The notes under the pieces were generated by a model that worked only from the letters and a program-made list of their open reading frames with translations, searched no databases and was not told the DNA's origin. A stretch of 64,000 nt of DNA, taken from positions 9,627,101 to 9,691,100 of the forward strand of contig RPFO01000065.1 in NCBI GenBank assembly GCA_009746045.1, in the 5' to 3' direction. Each line of letters begins with the position of its first letter. Position 1 is the stretch's first letter. A program made the translations under genes and the position numbers. Below, piece by piece: positions 55,267 through 64,000 of the stretch. This stretch comes from Mesostigma viride. Its lineage: Eukaryota > Streptophyta > Mesostigmatophyceae > Mesostigmatales > Mesostigmataceae.

Positions 55267-55404
55267 AATCATGGGACAGCTCCTCGCCCAACCCACCGGG
55301 CATGCAGTTAAGGCAGGCACGTCAGCTCAGCTCATTTGGGTTTTACCAAAGCTGAGCATGGCCAGCCGCCATGGTGGCGCCGGAGATTGTGGTACGCAGA
55401 CGCG
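55267..55404 (+). repeat. 138-bp module at the right end of the Gypsy element
   Basis: Second copy of 54153-54290. With the following GCA it forms the right edge of the element, next to the CGAG duplication. If counted as LTR, the right LTR would read TG...CA. Confidence 0.9.
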
Positions 55405-55407
55405 GCA

Positions 55408-55626
55408 CGAGTACCTGGCAAAGCTGATCACGGCATGCCAGCTGGTGGATGTGGGGTCGACGGGTTGGAAGGGGACTCCGTCGGCAATGCTGCCATTCCA
55501 GGAGGGTGGAGCAATGCTGGCGTCTCCGGCGGTGCGGGCGGCGATGAGCATGGGGAAGCTGCAGCACAAGCTGGAGCAGGGTCCCGGCAAGAAGGGGCAG
55601 GGCGGCCCGTCCAACAACAACAAGTG
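55408..55626 (+). CDS. YR element gag, C-terminal part
   Basis: Resumes after the Gypsy element as EYLAKLITACQLVDVGSTGW and ends with a basic tail (KLEQGPGKKGQGG...NNNK, stop TGA). The tail may bind nucleic acid in place of a zinc knuckle. It is followed by the RT polyprotein of the same element. Confidence 0.65.
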
Positions 55627-55729
55627 AGGGAGCGGTGCCTTCTTCCACTACCTCTTCCAGCACCCCTGCCACCTCGTGACTGGTGGCAGCAGGTACGCTC
55701 AGGCCGTAGGCGCGATAGGATGAGTCGGG

Positions 55730-58700
55730 CTTTTAATGCTCGCACACTAGCCTGTCAGACGGTTAGGGCGTTAAACTGGATGGGGGGGGGGGGCGAGACC
55801 CGCCTGCTGTAGATTCTGCCCGTGTGCCCGGGCCTCTGCAGCAGGCGGCCCTAGATGGGAATGATGATGCTTGCAGGTCCTTTGTCCGCCGGAACGGTGG
55901 TTCCGTAGCGGCAACGGCAGGATCTGTAGTGGATGGGGGTGAATATGCTGAAGGAGCCCCTTACGAACCGTTAGTGGCCGCACGCTTGGCCTTGCCTGGT
56001 CCGGGGGAAGGTGGCCAAGTGGATGTGCTGAACTTACTACCCCCCTCTTGGGGAGCAATTTTAAATGATGAGAGTAGGATGGTACGGACGCTGAGCCCAG
56101 CAGAGCGGATCTTGCAGAAGTCGATGCGGATCTCGCGGGGGTGTAGCATGGAGGAGTTCGCGCGGGTTTGCACGGTGTGTGTGGAGAGGGGGATTTTGGG
56201 TGGATTTTTTGAGGAGGAGCCGCCTATGGTGAACGGTACTTTTGGGGTCGGAAAGCCCGACGGCCGTATACGGCTGATTGTGGACAACCGGCGTGGCAAC
56301 ATGCCACTACCAGATCCTATGCCCGCTTTTTTACCACACCTTGGCGTGATTTGCGATTTGCCCACGCGCGCTGGGGAGGATGTTTTTGGGGGCGTATCAG
56401 ATTTGGATTCGTACTACAACAGACTCCGCCTGCCAGTTTGGATGCGGCGGTACTGTGCGTGGATGCCGGTGTGGTCGGATCTGGTGGGCCTGAGTGGGGC
56501 TCGTCGGAAGGTGTGGCCGTGGATGTTGTGCTGGCCAATGGGCAACAAGCTGGCCGTCGCCGTGGCCCAGTGTGTGCATCAGTCTGTGTTGTACCGCTGT
56601 GGCCCCAAGCCGCCGTTGGAGGCTAGTCGTGGGCTGAGCATCAACATGTCCGCGCTGATCCTGGTGGCGGAGGCCAACGAGGCGGGGGAGACCGTCCGGC
56701 TGAGGCTGGAGGAGGACCCTGCTGCGCCCTTGGCGCCCTCGCCGTGCTTCGAATCTCGGCAGGATCTGGAAGGTATGCATGCTGTGACGATCGATGACCT
56801 CCATTTCACCCACTGTGCGTCGGTGGATGGGGTGAATCAGCAGCTAGATCGTGTTCAGGCTGCCTACGCCGCTGTTGGGCTGGTGCAGAAGTCTGACAAG
56901 GTGGTACGGGCGACAGCAGAGCAGACTGGTGTGCAGGCGGTGGGTGTCATTCACCAAAGAGATGGTGACGTGGTGCCTGTTCCTGAGCGTGTGGTGGCAG
57001 TTATCGCTGCTACTCATAGAATCTTAGATCGCGGGTTTACATACTACCGCGAACTTAGTTCTGTGCTTGGAAAGTGGGTGTGGATGCATCTGCTGTGCCG
57101 CCCCATGCTTTCGGTGTGGTCTGAGACGTACCGGCTGCTAGCAGCCATGAATGCCTCCCTGCCTGGGCGCCGCTGGCGCCTCCCTGCGGGGGCCCGCCAG
57201 GAGCTTCAGGCGGCGATCGACCTGGCCCCCTTTTTGAGGGCGGCCAGGGCCCGGCCCCTTTCTGACCGGGTCGTCGCAAGTGATGCGAGCGGCTCCGGCG
57301 GTGGGGTGGTCTACAGGGACCTGCCTGGGGCCGATTGTGCCCGGCTGGCGACCCGGCGCGAAGCGCGGGGGTGGCAGACGACAGCTTTAACGTCTGGGGA
57401 GGACTGGGACCTGGAGCGCATGGAGGAGGGGGACTACAGCCTGCTGGATAGTGGCCACTGGCGTACGGCACTGTCCTACCGGTGGCGGGGGCAGCCTAAC
57501 CACATCAACGTCAAGGAGGCGATTGCTGCGACACAGGGGGTCGAGTGGTCGTGCCGGACCAAGGCGTGTCGAGGTAAGCGAGTCGTCCGGCTCGTAGACT
57601 CCAGTGCTGTGGTGGGGGCGTTTGTCAGAGGGCGGTCGTCTTCCTACCGCCTCAACCAGCTGGTTCGGCGCTACTGCGCTCTGTCACTGGCTGGCGACAC
57701 GCAGAGCCACTGGGTCTGGGTGGCTACCGACCACAACCCAGCTGACAAGGCCAGTCGGCGTGGCGCTTGGATTCCTGACTTGACCCGGTGTGGTGACGTG
57801 CATCCCAACCCTGGGCCTGAGGGGGCGCGACGCCCTCGGGACTTGGCACTTTTGGAGGGCACAGTCAACCCTGTGTCTACCTTGCCAGCGTACCGGCGTG
57901 CGGCGGCTGTCTACGTGGCGTGGGCGCCACCTGGCCCTGTCGACCCAGCTGACGCGGAAGCCATTTTCTGTGAGTGGATTTCTGCTGTCTACCATGCCAG
58001 AGGCGGGCGGGGGCGTACCTTATGCCAGCATGCCAAGGCCTGTCTGCACCTGTACTACCCCGACATTGTTCGGAATTGGGTACTGGCGGACCGCCTGCTA
58101 GCAGGTTGGCAGCGGCTTGTTCCGGCTGTCAGCCCTCCGCCTATGCCCTGGCGCCTTTGCTATTTCACTGCCCTGTTGCTAGTTTCACGTCGACAGGTGC
58201 ATTTGAGTGCGTTGATTATTATTGCTTTCCAGCAGTATTTACGCATTAGCGAGGCGCTAGGGCTGCGGGTTCGGGATGTGGCTCATCCCGGCCACCCCCT
58301 TCTCGAGCCAGGGCCCATGGTCGGTGCCCTTGTGCTGCGCAACCCCAAAACTGCGCAGGGGGCGGCCCAGCACGTCCTCGTCCGGGATCCACTTTCTTTG
58401 TGGCTCCTGCGACGTCTGACGGCTGGCCAGCCCCCGGATGCACTCCTCTTTCGGGGCTTAACGTACAGCCAGGCTAGGCAGCAGTGGGAGGCTGTGCAGG
58501 CCCGCATGGGCATCCCGGGATGTTTTCTTTTCACAGCCTCCGGCATGGGGGGGCGACGCACGACGCCATCGCTGGCGAGTCGCCGGAGGCCATCCAGCTG
58601 CGCGGCCGGTGGGCTTCGGCCCTCTCGGTCACGCGCTACATTGGCCTCCACCGCAGCCTCCTGGGGCGCGACATCCCACCCGCCCTCTGGGCTCAGGCCC

Positions 58701-58784
58701 TGGGTTTTGACCCAGCGGCTTTCCGGCGCCACTTCGGTGGCGTCGAGTTTTGACGTCCTCCTGTTTTTATCTCTCATCTTTTAG
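55730..58784 (+). CDS. YR element RT - RNase H - tyrosine recombinase polyprotein
   Basis: The likely start is upstream of a run of 12 G at 55782-55793 (MSRAFNARTLACQTVRALNW), where the frame changes. RT: IRLIVDNRRGN, SDLDSYYNRLRLP and AVTIDDLHFTH (catalytic DD, with Ile in place of the usual variable residue). RNase H: VVASDASGSGGGVVY, INVKEAIAATQGVEW, RLVDSSAVVGAF and ATDHNPADKASR. Next comes a 2A-like CGDVHPNPGP (57789-57818). Then the tyrosine recombinase: QYLRISEALGLRVRDV holds the first catalytic Arg. The frame changes near 58515-58531, and HSLRHGGATHD, GRWAS and VTRYI give His-x2-Arg, Trp/His and the nucleophile Tyr in the shifted frame, which ends at 58753. Confidence 0.88.
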
Positions 58785-58948
58785 CTATCAACTGACCTCA
58801 CCCTTGTGTGGGAGGTCAGGGGGGAAATGGTTTAACTAACCCGAGGGTGAACCTGGGTTGGGACAAAGTACCCCCATAGCTAGGTAGTTTAAGTTTTCTT
58901 TTTTGCATGTCCTACGTATTTTCGGCTGTTAGCCATGTAAGGAGATGT

Positions 58949-59146
58949 GGGTAGAGCAGGGGCACAGCTGCTGTGGGCTGGCCCTGCACATTCACATAGT
59001 GTGCTCACCCTAGCATACAGATGGCCGTGTTGCCATCTGGTAGACATGTCTGTGTTTTTCCACCGTATAGAGCTAGCACACATATTGTAATAAATTTGAT
59101 GTTTTGTGGTGATGCATGCAAAGCAAGGCAAGGCCAGAAATGGATT
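58949..59146 (+). repeat. YR element repeat B1
   Basis: Starts GGGTAGAGCAGGGGCACAGC and ends CCAGAAATGGATT. It is a 198-bp match to B2 (59381-59578). Confidence 0.9.
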
Positions 59147-59355
59147 TGGTGAGCTATGCTCATTTTATCTATGACTAACCTGCTGAGCGGAGAATGCAAC
59201 GCCGTATAGCACCAAAAGAAAAAATAATTTTAGAAAAAAAAATATTTTTTGTGCTGGCACCCGTACCCCAGCCACCCAGGTAGGGGTTGGCTGGAGAGGT
59301 GGTTGCTATAAAAGGTGGGCTTCCATTCTAGGGAAGCAGGTTGTTTCTTTTGCCT
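59147..59355 (+). repeat. YR element repeat A2
   Basis: Matches A1. It abuts B1 directly, forming the B1-A2 junction expected from a circular intermediate. Confidence 0.9.
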
Positions 59356-59380
59356 CCCACCCACCCACCCTGGCAAAAGG

Positions 59381-59578
59381 GGGTAGAGCAGGGGCACAGC
59401 TGCTGTGGGCTGGCCCTGCACATTCACATAGTGTGCTCACCCTAGCATACAGATGGCCGTGTTGCCATCTGGTAGACATGTCTGTGTTTTTCCACCGTAT
59501 AGAGCTAGCACACATATTGTAATAAATTTGATGTTTTGTGGTGATGCATGCAAAGCAAGGCAAGGCCAGAAATGGATT
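59381..59578 (+). repeat. YR element repeat B2
   Basis: Matches B1 and forms the right edge of the element. The old Gypsy sequence resumes at GCCTATTACAGATTCC. Confidence 0.9.
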
Positions 59579-61930
59579 GCCTATTACAGATTCCTCTCGG
59601 GTCTTTGAAGAAAAGACTCCCTCATACCCGGCTCCTCCTCGTTTGGCTTTCTCCGATGTATCGTATGGGCCCCTCCGAATTATAAGAGTTATAACAAATA
59701 CTTGTGTCGTTATTAGAAGCAGATTTAAGGGATCTTAGTAATTCCCCATATTCTACTAGTGTTTTGATAGTCCCTCTGCCCAATGGCAAATTTAGCCTAG
59801 TTACAGGCTATTGTAAAGTTGATTATGATAATAGCCGTGCAAAATACGCAGACATCACTTCCTCATGGTCTAGTATTTTCCTTTCTTGGGCTGATGCACG
59901 TATTGTGATTAATAACCCCTCCGTTTACGTGATTAGGTATAAGAAGTTTCACCTCTTTGAAGAAGCACAGCAGTTCTGTCTTTGGTATCAAAGAGACATT
60001 CATCAGCAGTTCATGTCTTTGGTATAGTCAAACCGACATAGGAATACATCCTCGTCCTGCAGGTCCTCGATCCTACAATTCGTACAGAAGCTGTTCCTTC
60101 TCCATTTCATATCCCTGACAGATTCCTTACTCCCTTACCTTCTCCAACCCTCAAACGGGGTTTTCTTCCTCCTCTATTGAGACCCCTCTTACTGTGGAAT
60201 TTGGTCCCATATCAATCATGGTGACTAGGAAGGAGTGAGCTCAATAGTCCTTTCCTTTCTGCGTGGTTGAAGTTTTTGTTGTCAGCAGACTCCGGCCTGC
60301 GATCCTCGTCTTGCCAGATACCTCGAAACTGTTTGTATTAGCTACTGACACTAGTAAGGTAGCCATTGGGGGTGTTCTCCTCCAAGACCAAGGTCATGGT
60401 TTGCAACACATCGAATACATCTCTAGTAGGACTATGTTACCTGCTGAGCGCAAGTACCCTGTTCACCAACAAGAGTATTGGCTGTGGTATATTGCTGTCA
60501 TGCATGGCAACATTTCCTTAAAGGTGCCCAATTCGATGTCTGTATGTGTGAGCCTTGTGATGCTGACCCTTACCTGTTGGTTATTCAAACCGACCATCGT
60601 CCTCTGATTCACCTCCTGTCACAACCCAACCTCACTCCTCGGCAAGCGCGGTGGATGGAATTCCGTGCGCAATTCGCCCCTGCAATACGTCAAGGGTGTC
60701 GATGATATTGTCCCTGATGCTTTATCCCGACGTCCTGACTTAGTATTCCTTTTTCGAGGATCTAGATGTCCTCACTACCACCCTCGTTCCTACTCCTCTT
60801 GGTGTTTTCCCCTATGGTGACATCCCTCATGACGGGCAGTATACAAGACTACCTTTTCCATACCTGTGTTCGTTTTCCTGATCTCCTCTCTCATGTGGGC
60901 CTTTCTCTTCGGTGTGAGGGCACACCTGTCACCTCGGTGGGGGGGGAGGATACTAATAAAATTATTTCTTTTCCCCTCCGTCATGTGTCCACTAGGGCTG
61001 GGAAGTCGTTTGGTAATCTTGTTCCTTCTAGTCCACCCCTCTTTTTGGTAAACTTGTGGGTGACTTCCTGTAGAACCTTCTGTAGATGCCTCGGTAGCCA
61101 GTCCTACGTCAGATTTAGAGCGTCTTATCAGTGTTTACGGCCACTGAGCTGGAAGCCTTAGTCGCAATATCCTCACACCCTCGAAAATTCGGGAAGTACC
61201 CGTGCAAGTTTGTGGGTGGCTTCTTGTATGTGCTGTTAAAGGATGATCCTCTGCAATGACGTTTGTACTTTCCCCTTATTTGCCGCTCGTCCTTGTTGTT
61301 TGAGTTACATGATTTAGCTGCTCACCAGCTAGGGCGGGAAGCGTGTGCGGGATTTGGTAACCCGTTCATACTTCTGGCCCTCCCTCCTCAGCACTTGATG
61401 TATATGTGGATGAATATGTTGGTAGGACATGCCAATCATGCCAGGAGATGAAACCTAGTAATGTGGGTCATATAGCAGAGCCTCGTACCCTCTTTGATCC
61501 TATTATAATGCCTTGGGATTCCATTATGATGGATTTTGTGGACCCCTTAAAAAAGAATACCAAAGGCAATGCGCATATCCTCGGGTTTGTAGACCGCCTT
61601 GTACGAGACGTTGTCACCTTGTCCCTTGTCCCTTGGAGCTTACTACTGCTCGTGACTGTGCTCAGCTGTACCTTCAAAACGTTTATCGTTACCATGGGAT
61701 GAGCAGGCATTTTATTTCTGATAAGAACAAGCTGTTTACCTCGGACTTTTGGATAGAGTTCTTTGCTGCTAGTGGTACTACAGTGACGTTTGGCACTGCG
61801 TACCATTCCTCCTCACACCTAGTAGAGCGATTCAATAGAGTGGTAGAAGAAGCCCTATGACATTATGTAAATGGACCCGTCTGGTAGTGACTGGGAAGAT
61901 TACCTATGTTTGGTTGAGTGAAAACCTGCA
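59579..61930 (+). pseudogene. Old Gypsy pol: RT, RNase H and integrase remnants
   Basis: Continues the element begun at 20441. RT start: DLSNSPYSTSVLIVPLPNGK (59738-59800). Most of the RT palm is missing. RNase H in two frames: KLFVLATDTSKVAIGGVLLQ (60320-60390), KYPVHQQEYWLW and IQTDHRPLIHLL then NLTPRQARWMEF (to 60680). Integrase in several frames: DEYVGRTCQSCQEMKP, IMPWDSIMMDFVDPL, GFVDRLVRDVV and YRYHGMSRHFISDKNKLFTS, HLVERFNRVVEEAL (to 61860). There are many frame changes and stops, and no LTR was found. This is the oldest member of the stack. Confidence 0.8.
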
Positions 61931-61959
61931 CAACCTCTAGTTGTTTTTCTTCCTTGCCT

Positions 61960-62481
61960 TATGTTATTTCCTGGGGCTGTGGGTCGGTTGGTTGTCCCCC
62001 GCCCTCGATCCGCAGCCATCATGTCAGACGACGCCTGCTCAGCCAGCCGCTGTCGCTCCGTCCGTGGCTCCCTCCCTCGCGCATGCTCAGCCGGCCGCTG
62101 TCGCTCCGTCCGTGGCTCCCTCCGTCGCGCCTGTTCAGCCGGCCGAGCCTCAGCGTCATCCAGATTTGGGCAAGGCGTCGACGGGCAAGCGGGTGTTTGA
62201 CACTACCGAGGATACGTATGATTCGGCCATGGGTGATTGGACCTCTAGCTGCCCGACCGGCCACGACGTCTTCCCCTGTCGCCGCTCCTGCCGCTACCGC
62301 TTCTTCTGTAGCGCCCGCCTCCGCCGTCATCCACCAACCGCGCGTTGCTCCTGTTGGGAAGTCCTCAGCTTCGGTCACGCGTGTTAGCGAGAGTCGTGAG
62401 ATCCGGCACGTGCGTCTGTGGCCCGACAACGTGGAGCGTTTCCTGGACTTGTTTTTCACCTCCGTTGCTCGTGGTAGTTAA
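61960..62481 (+). other. Low-complexity Ala/Pro/Ser coding-like remnant
   Basis: Two tandem copies of a 40-45-bp unit (about 62030-62140) read QPAAVAPSVAPS in one frame. The sequence then reads ASTGKRVFDTTEDTYDSAMG and, in another frame, REIRHVRLWPDNVERFLDLF to a stop at 62481. I do not recognise it. It may be the C-terminal tail of the old Gypsy pol or part of another element's gag. Confidence 0.3.
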
Positions 62482-63371
62482 TGCACTCGTGCAAATGGAT
62501 GCGAACGTGTGTTGGATTATGCAATGGCTGGCATAATATCAACCCATGCAAGCTTGCCAAGCTGGATTGCATGGGCACGTAGGTTAGGGTAACCTAGCTA
62601 TCCTGTACTAGTGCTAACCAATGAGGTGCTGGCTCCGTCCAGCTAGATCTACTCCAGCTAGGACTGATACGATGCCCGCAGGCAACGACTGCCTAACAGC
62701 ACTACGTGGACGATCCTGGACCTCCCCTAGGACCTCCGTACAGGACTAGCACTGCAGCCACCTTGTGGTCTGCATCACAGCTCATAAACCCTACCACGTG
62801 AATACCCACGTGCGTGTGCACTACATATCTCAGTGCTAATAGCTAGCACCCACGTGCCCATCATGGCACGTGCGGATCTAAATCCTAGTAGAGATATGTC
62901 CAGTGTACTACACTACCGTCCATGTCCGTATCCCACTTGGGAGACGGGGACAACGCCACGTGTACTGATAGTCTAGGCCTGAAGCCCTAGAATAACTCCC
63001 ATTATTACTTTTCTTTGGGGAGTGAGGGGAAGACTCTTCCCACAACCCACTCATATGCCAACCACTACTGATAAGCAAGGTTCCCCACAGGGACAACCAG
63101 GACACTGAAAGAGATGCATTTATAAAAGCGCCCATAGCTCCTCCGTGTTGGATACAACATCCCACTGGTTGGGTGCCTGTGTTGGGAAAACCATTGCCAG
63201 AAAAATATGACCACACGTTTTATTGACAAAGAACAAGCCATCAATAAAGGAGGACCCTTCTGACCTCAAGCTTTAATGACGCAAAGAGAGTCTTACGGGT
63301 GGGACACTTCAGACCCTGCCACCCCATGACCACCCTCCTATCTGGTGCTAATAGCCCTAGGCTGAGGCACT
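62482..63371 (-). other. Probable 3' region of Copia element 3
   Basis: Non-coding sequence with many CACGTG-type words (62790-62960). It lies downstream (minus strand) of the partial Copia RNase H at 63372. By analogy with Copia 2 it should hold the 3' UTR and perhaps the 3' LTR, but the partner LTR is outside the window, so no boundary can be set. Confidence 0.35.
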
Positions 63372-64000
63372 TCACCCTCTGCCATTATATGGGTTCATCA
63401 GCGTGTATAGGACTCTGTACTGAGGCCCTGCAGCCTGTGGCACTTTTGTGAGTGCATCTGCTGCATTGTCAGGGTCTCGGATGTGAGTCTTGGACTCCAG
63501 ATAGGTACACTCCTGCTTGAGGACAATCCAGTCCAAATCGGTGTGCACAGCCAAGGGGTTGTCCAGGAAAGAGAGAAGTGATTGACTGTCAGTCAGCAGA
63601 TGGGATTTGACACCAGCATAACTACCAGCCTGATGCTGCAACCACACCAGCAGATGGTTCAAGTACCTGGCATGCAACACAGCTGAGACCACAGCACGGC
63701 ATTCTGCTACATTGCTGCTGACTGCCTTGCGCTTGTGGAGTCTGCTGAACCAGGAAACCAAGGATTGCTTGCCAGTGGGGTTAGACAACATAAAGAGACC
63801 TGCCTCTCTGGCTTGTACCTTAGTGACTACCCGTGACTCCATGGAACTGTCCATCATACATGTGATGTGGATGGGTTGGAACAGATCCAAAGCATGAAGA
63901 ATAAGGGGAGGGCCATCATGTAACACCTGTTTAATAGCCCTGGACCCTACCTCCATGAGGACATCATCATCCACTCTGCTGACCACTGCCAGGTGAGGAG
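63372..64000 (-). CDS. Copia element 3 pol, RNase H end (partial)
   Basis: Runs off the right edge of the window. It reads ITCMMDSSMESRVVTKVQAR (RNase H Asp), AECRAVVSAV, HLLTDSQSLLSFLDN and IRDPDNAADALTKVPQAAGP, with the stop at 63372. It is closest in wording to Copia 2 (DSSMDSRQVSKV, DNPADALTK), so it belongs to the same family. The visible part has no frame break. Confidence 0.88.
   Translation of the reverse strand, partial: PHLAVVSRVDDDVLMEVGSRAIKQVLHDGPPLILHALDLFQPIHITCMMDSSMESRVVTKVQAREAGLFMLSNPTGKQSLVSWFSRLHKRKAVSSNVAECRAVVSAVLHARYLNHLLVWLQHQAGSYAGVKSHLLTDSQSLLSFLDNPLAVHTDLDWIVLKQECTYLESKTHIRDPDNAADALTKVPQAAGPQYRVLYTLMNPYNGRG

Larger units (their letters stand above)
43900..55407 (+). 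mobile_element. Gypsy element encoding a DNA methyltransferase and PHD finger
   Basis: Left edge TGTCACGG after CGAG (43896-43899); right edge GCGGCA before CGAG (55408-55411). Excision restores the YR gag as AAAEYLAKL. The domain order is gag, zinc knuckle, protease, C5 DNA methyltransferase, RT, RNase H, integrase, PHD finger. Related LTR sequence lies at 43900-44850 and 54296-55253. A 138-bp module occurs on both sides of the right LTR but is missing from the left one. The RT is interrupted by an 892-bp palindromic insert. Total length is 11.5 kb. Confidence 0.88.

Overview
The window looks like a repeat-rich stretch of a green-algal nuclear genome, probably a chlamydomonadalean chlorophyte. 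Three things suggest this: a multi-exon tandem class III nucleotide cyclase gene with GT-AG introns and long low-complexity inserts, a tyrosine-recombinase (YR) retroelement with the split direct repeats of the Kangaroo/PAT/Ngaro type, and several Copia- and Gypsy-type elements. The species is inferred, not proven. No rRNA, tRNA, CRISPR array or bacterial operon was seen.

Left third (about 0.9-17.7 kb, + strand): one host gene. A damaged ectodomain/EGF/transmembrane block lies at 0.9-1.46 kb. Cyclase exons follow at 5194-5267, 6080-7242, about 10739-11273, 12431-12656 and 17464-17727. Several exon junctions join in frame at GT-AG sites. The two cyclase domains have complementary catalytic residues: domain 1 keeps both metal aspartates and has lost the Asn/Arg pair, and domain 2 is the reverse. 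They could therefore form one composite active site in a single chain. The introns hold minisatellites and four short inverted-repeat transposons.

Right two thirds (about 20.4-61.9 kb): a stack of nested insertions, each boundary readable from direct or inverted repeats. A decayed Gypsy element has its protease at 20.4-20.9 kb and its RT/RNase H/integrase remnants at 59.6-61.9 kb. It is split by a YR retroelement (21226-59578; A1...B1-A2-B2 repeats). The gag of that element is split by a CACTA transposon (22160-43664) and by a Gypsy element (43900-55407). Inside the CACTA is a LINE-like endonuclease fragment (26041-40667), which is split by Copia element 2 (26424-40470, minus strand). Copia 2 is in turn split by Copia element 1 (27464-33657, plus strand). 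A third Copia copy runs off the right edge.

Most notable elements. (1) The 43.9-55.4 kb Gypsy element reads gag - protease - C5 DNA methyltransferase - RT - RNase H - integrase - PHD finger, so it encodes both a DNA-methylating domain and a chromatin reader. (2) An 892-bp insert in its RT is a palindrome made of three roughly 200-bp palindromes. (3) Both long Copia elements have integrase before protease, which is not the usual Copia order, and join gag to pol in one frame across a UGA-C stop. Copia 2 also has an extra unknown ORF ahead of gag. Frame breaks occur in many of these genes. Some may be sequence errors, especially at homopolymers, and some real decay.
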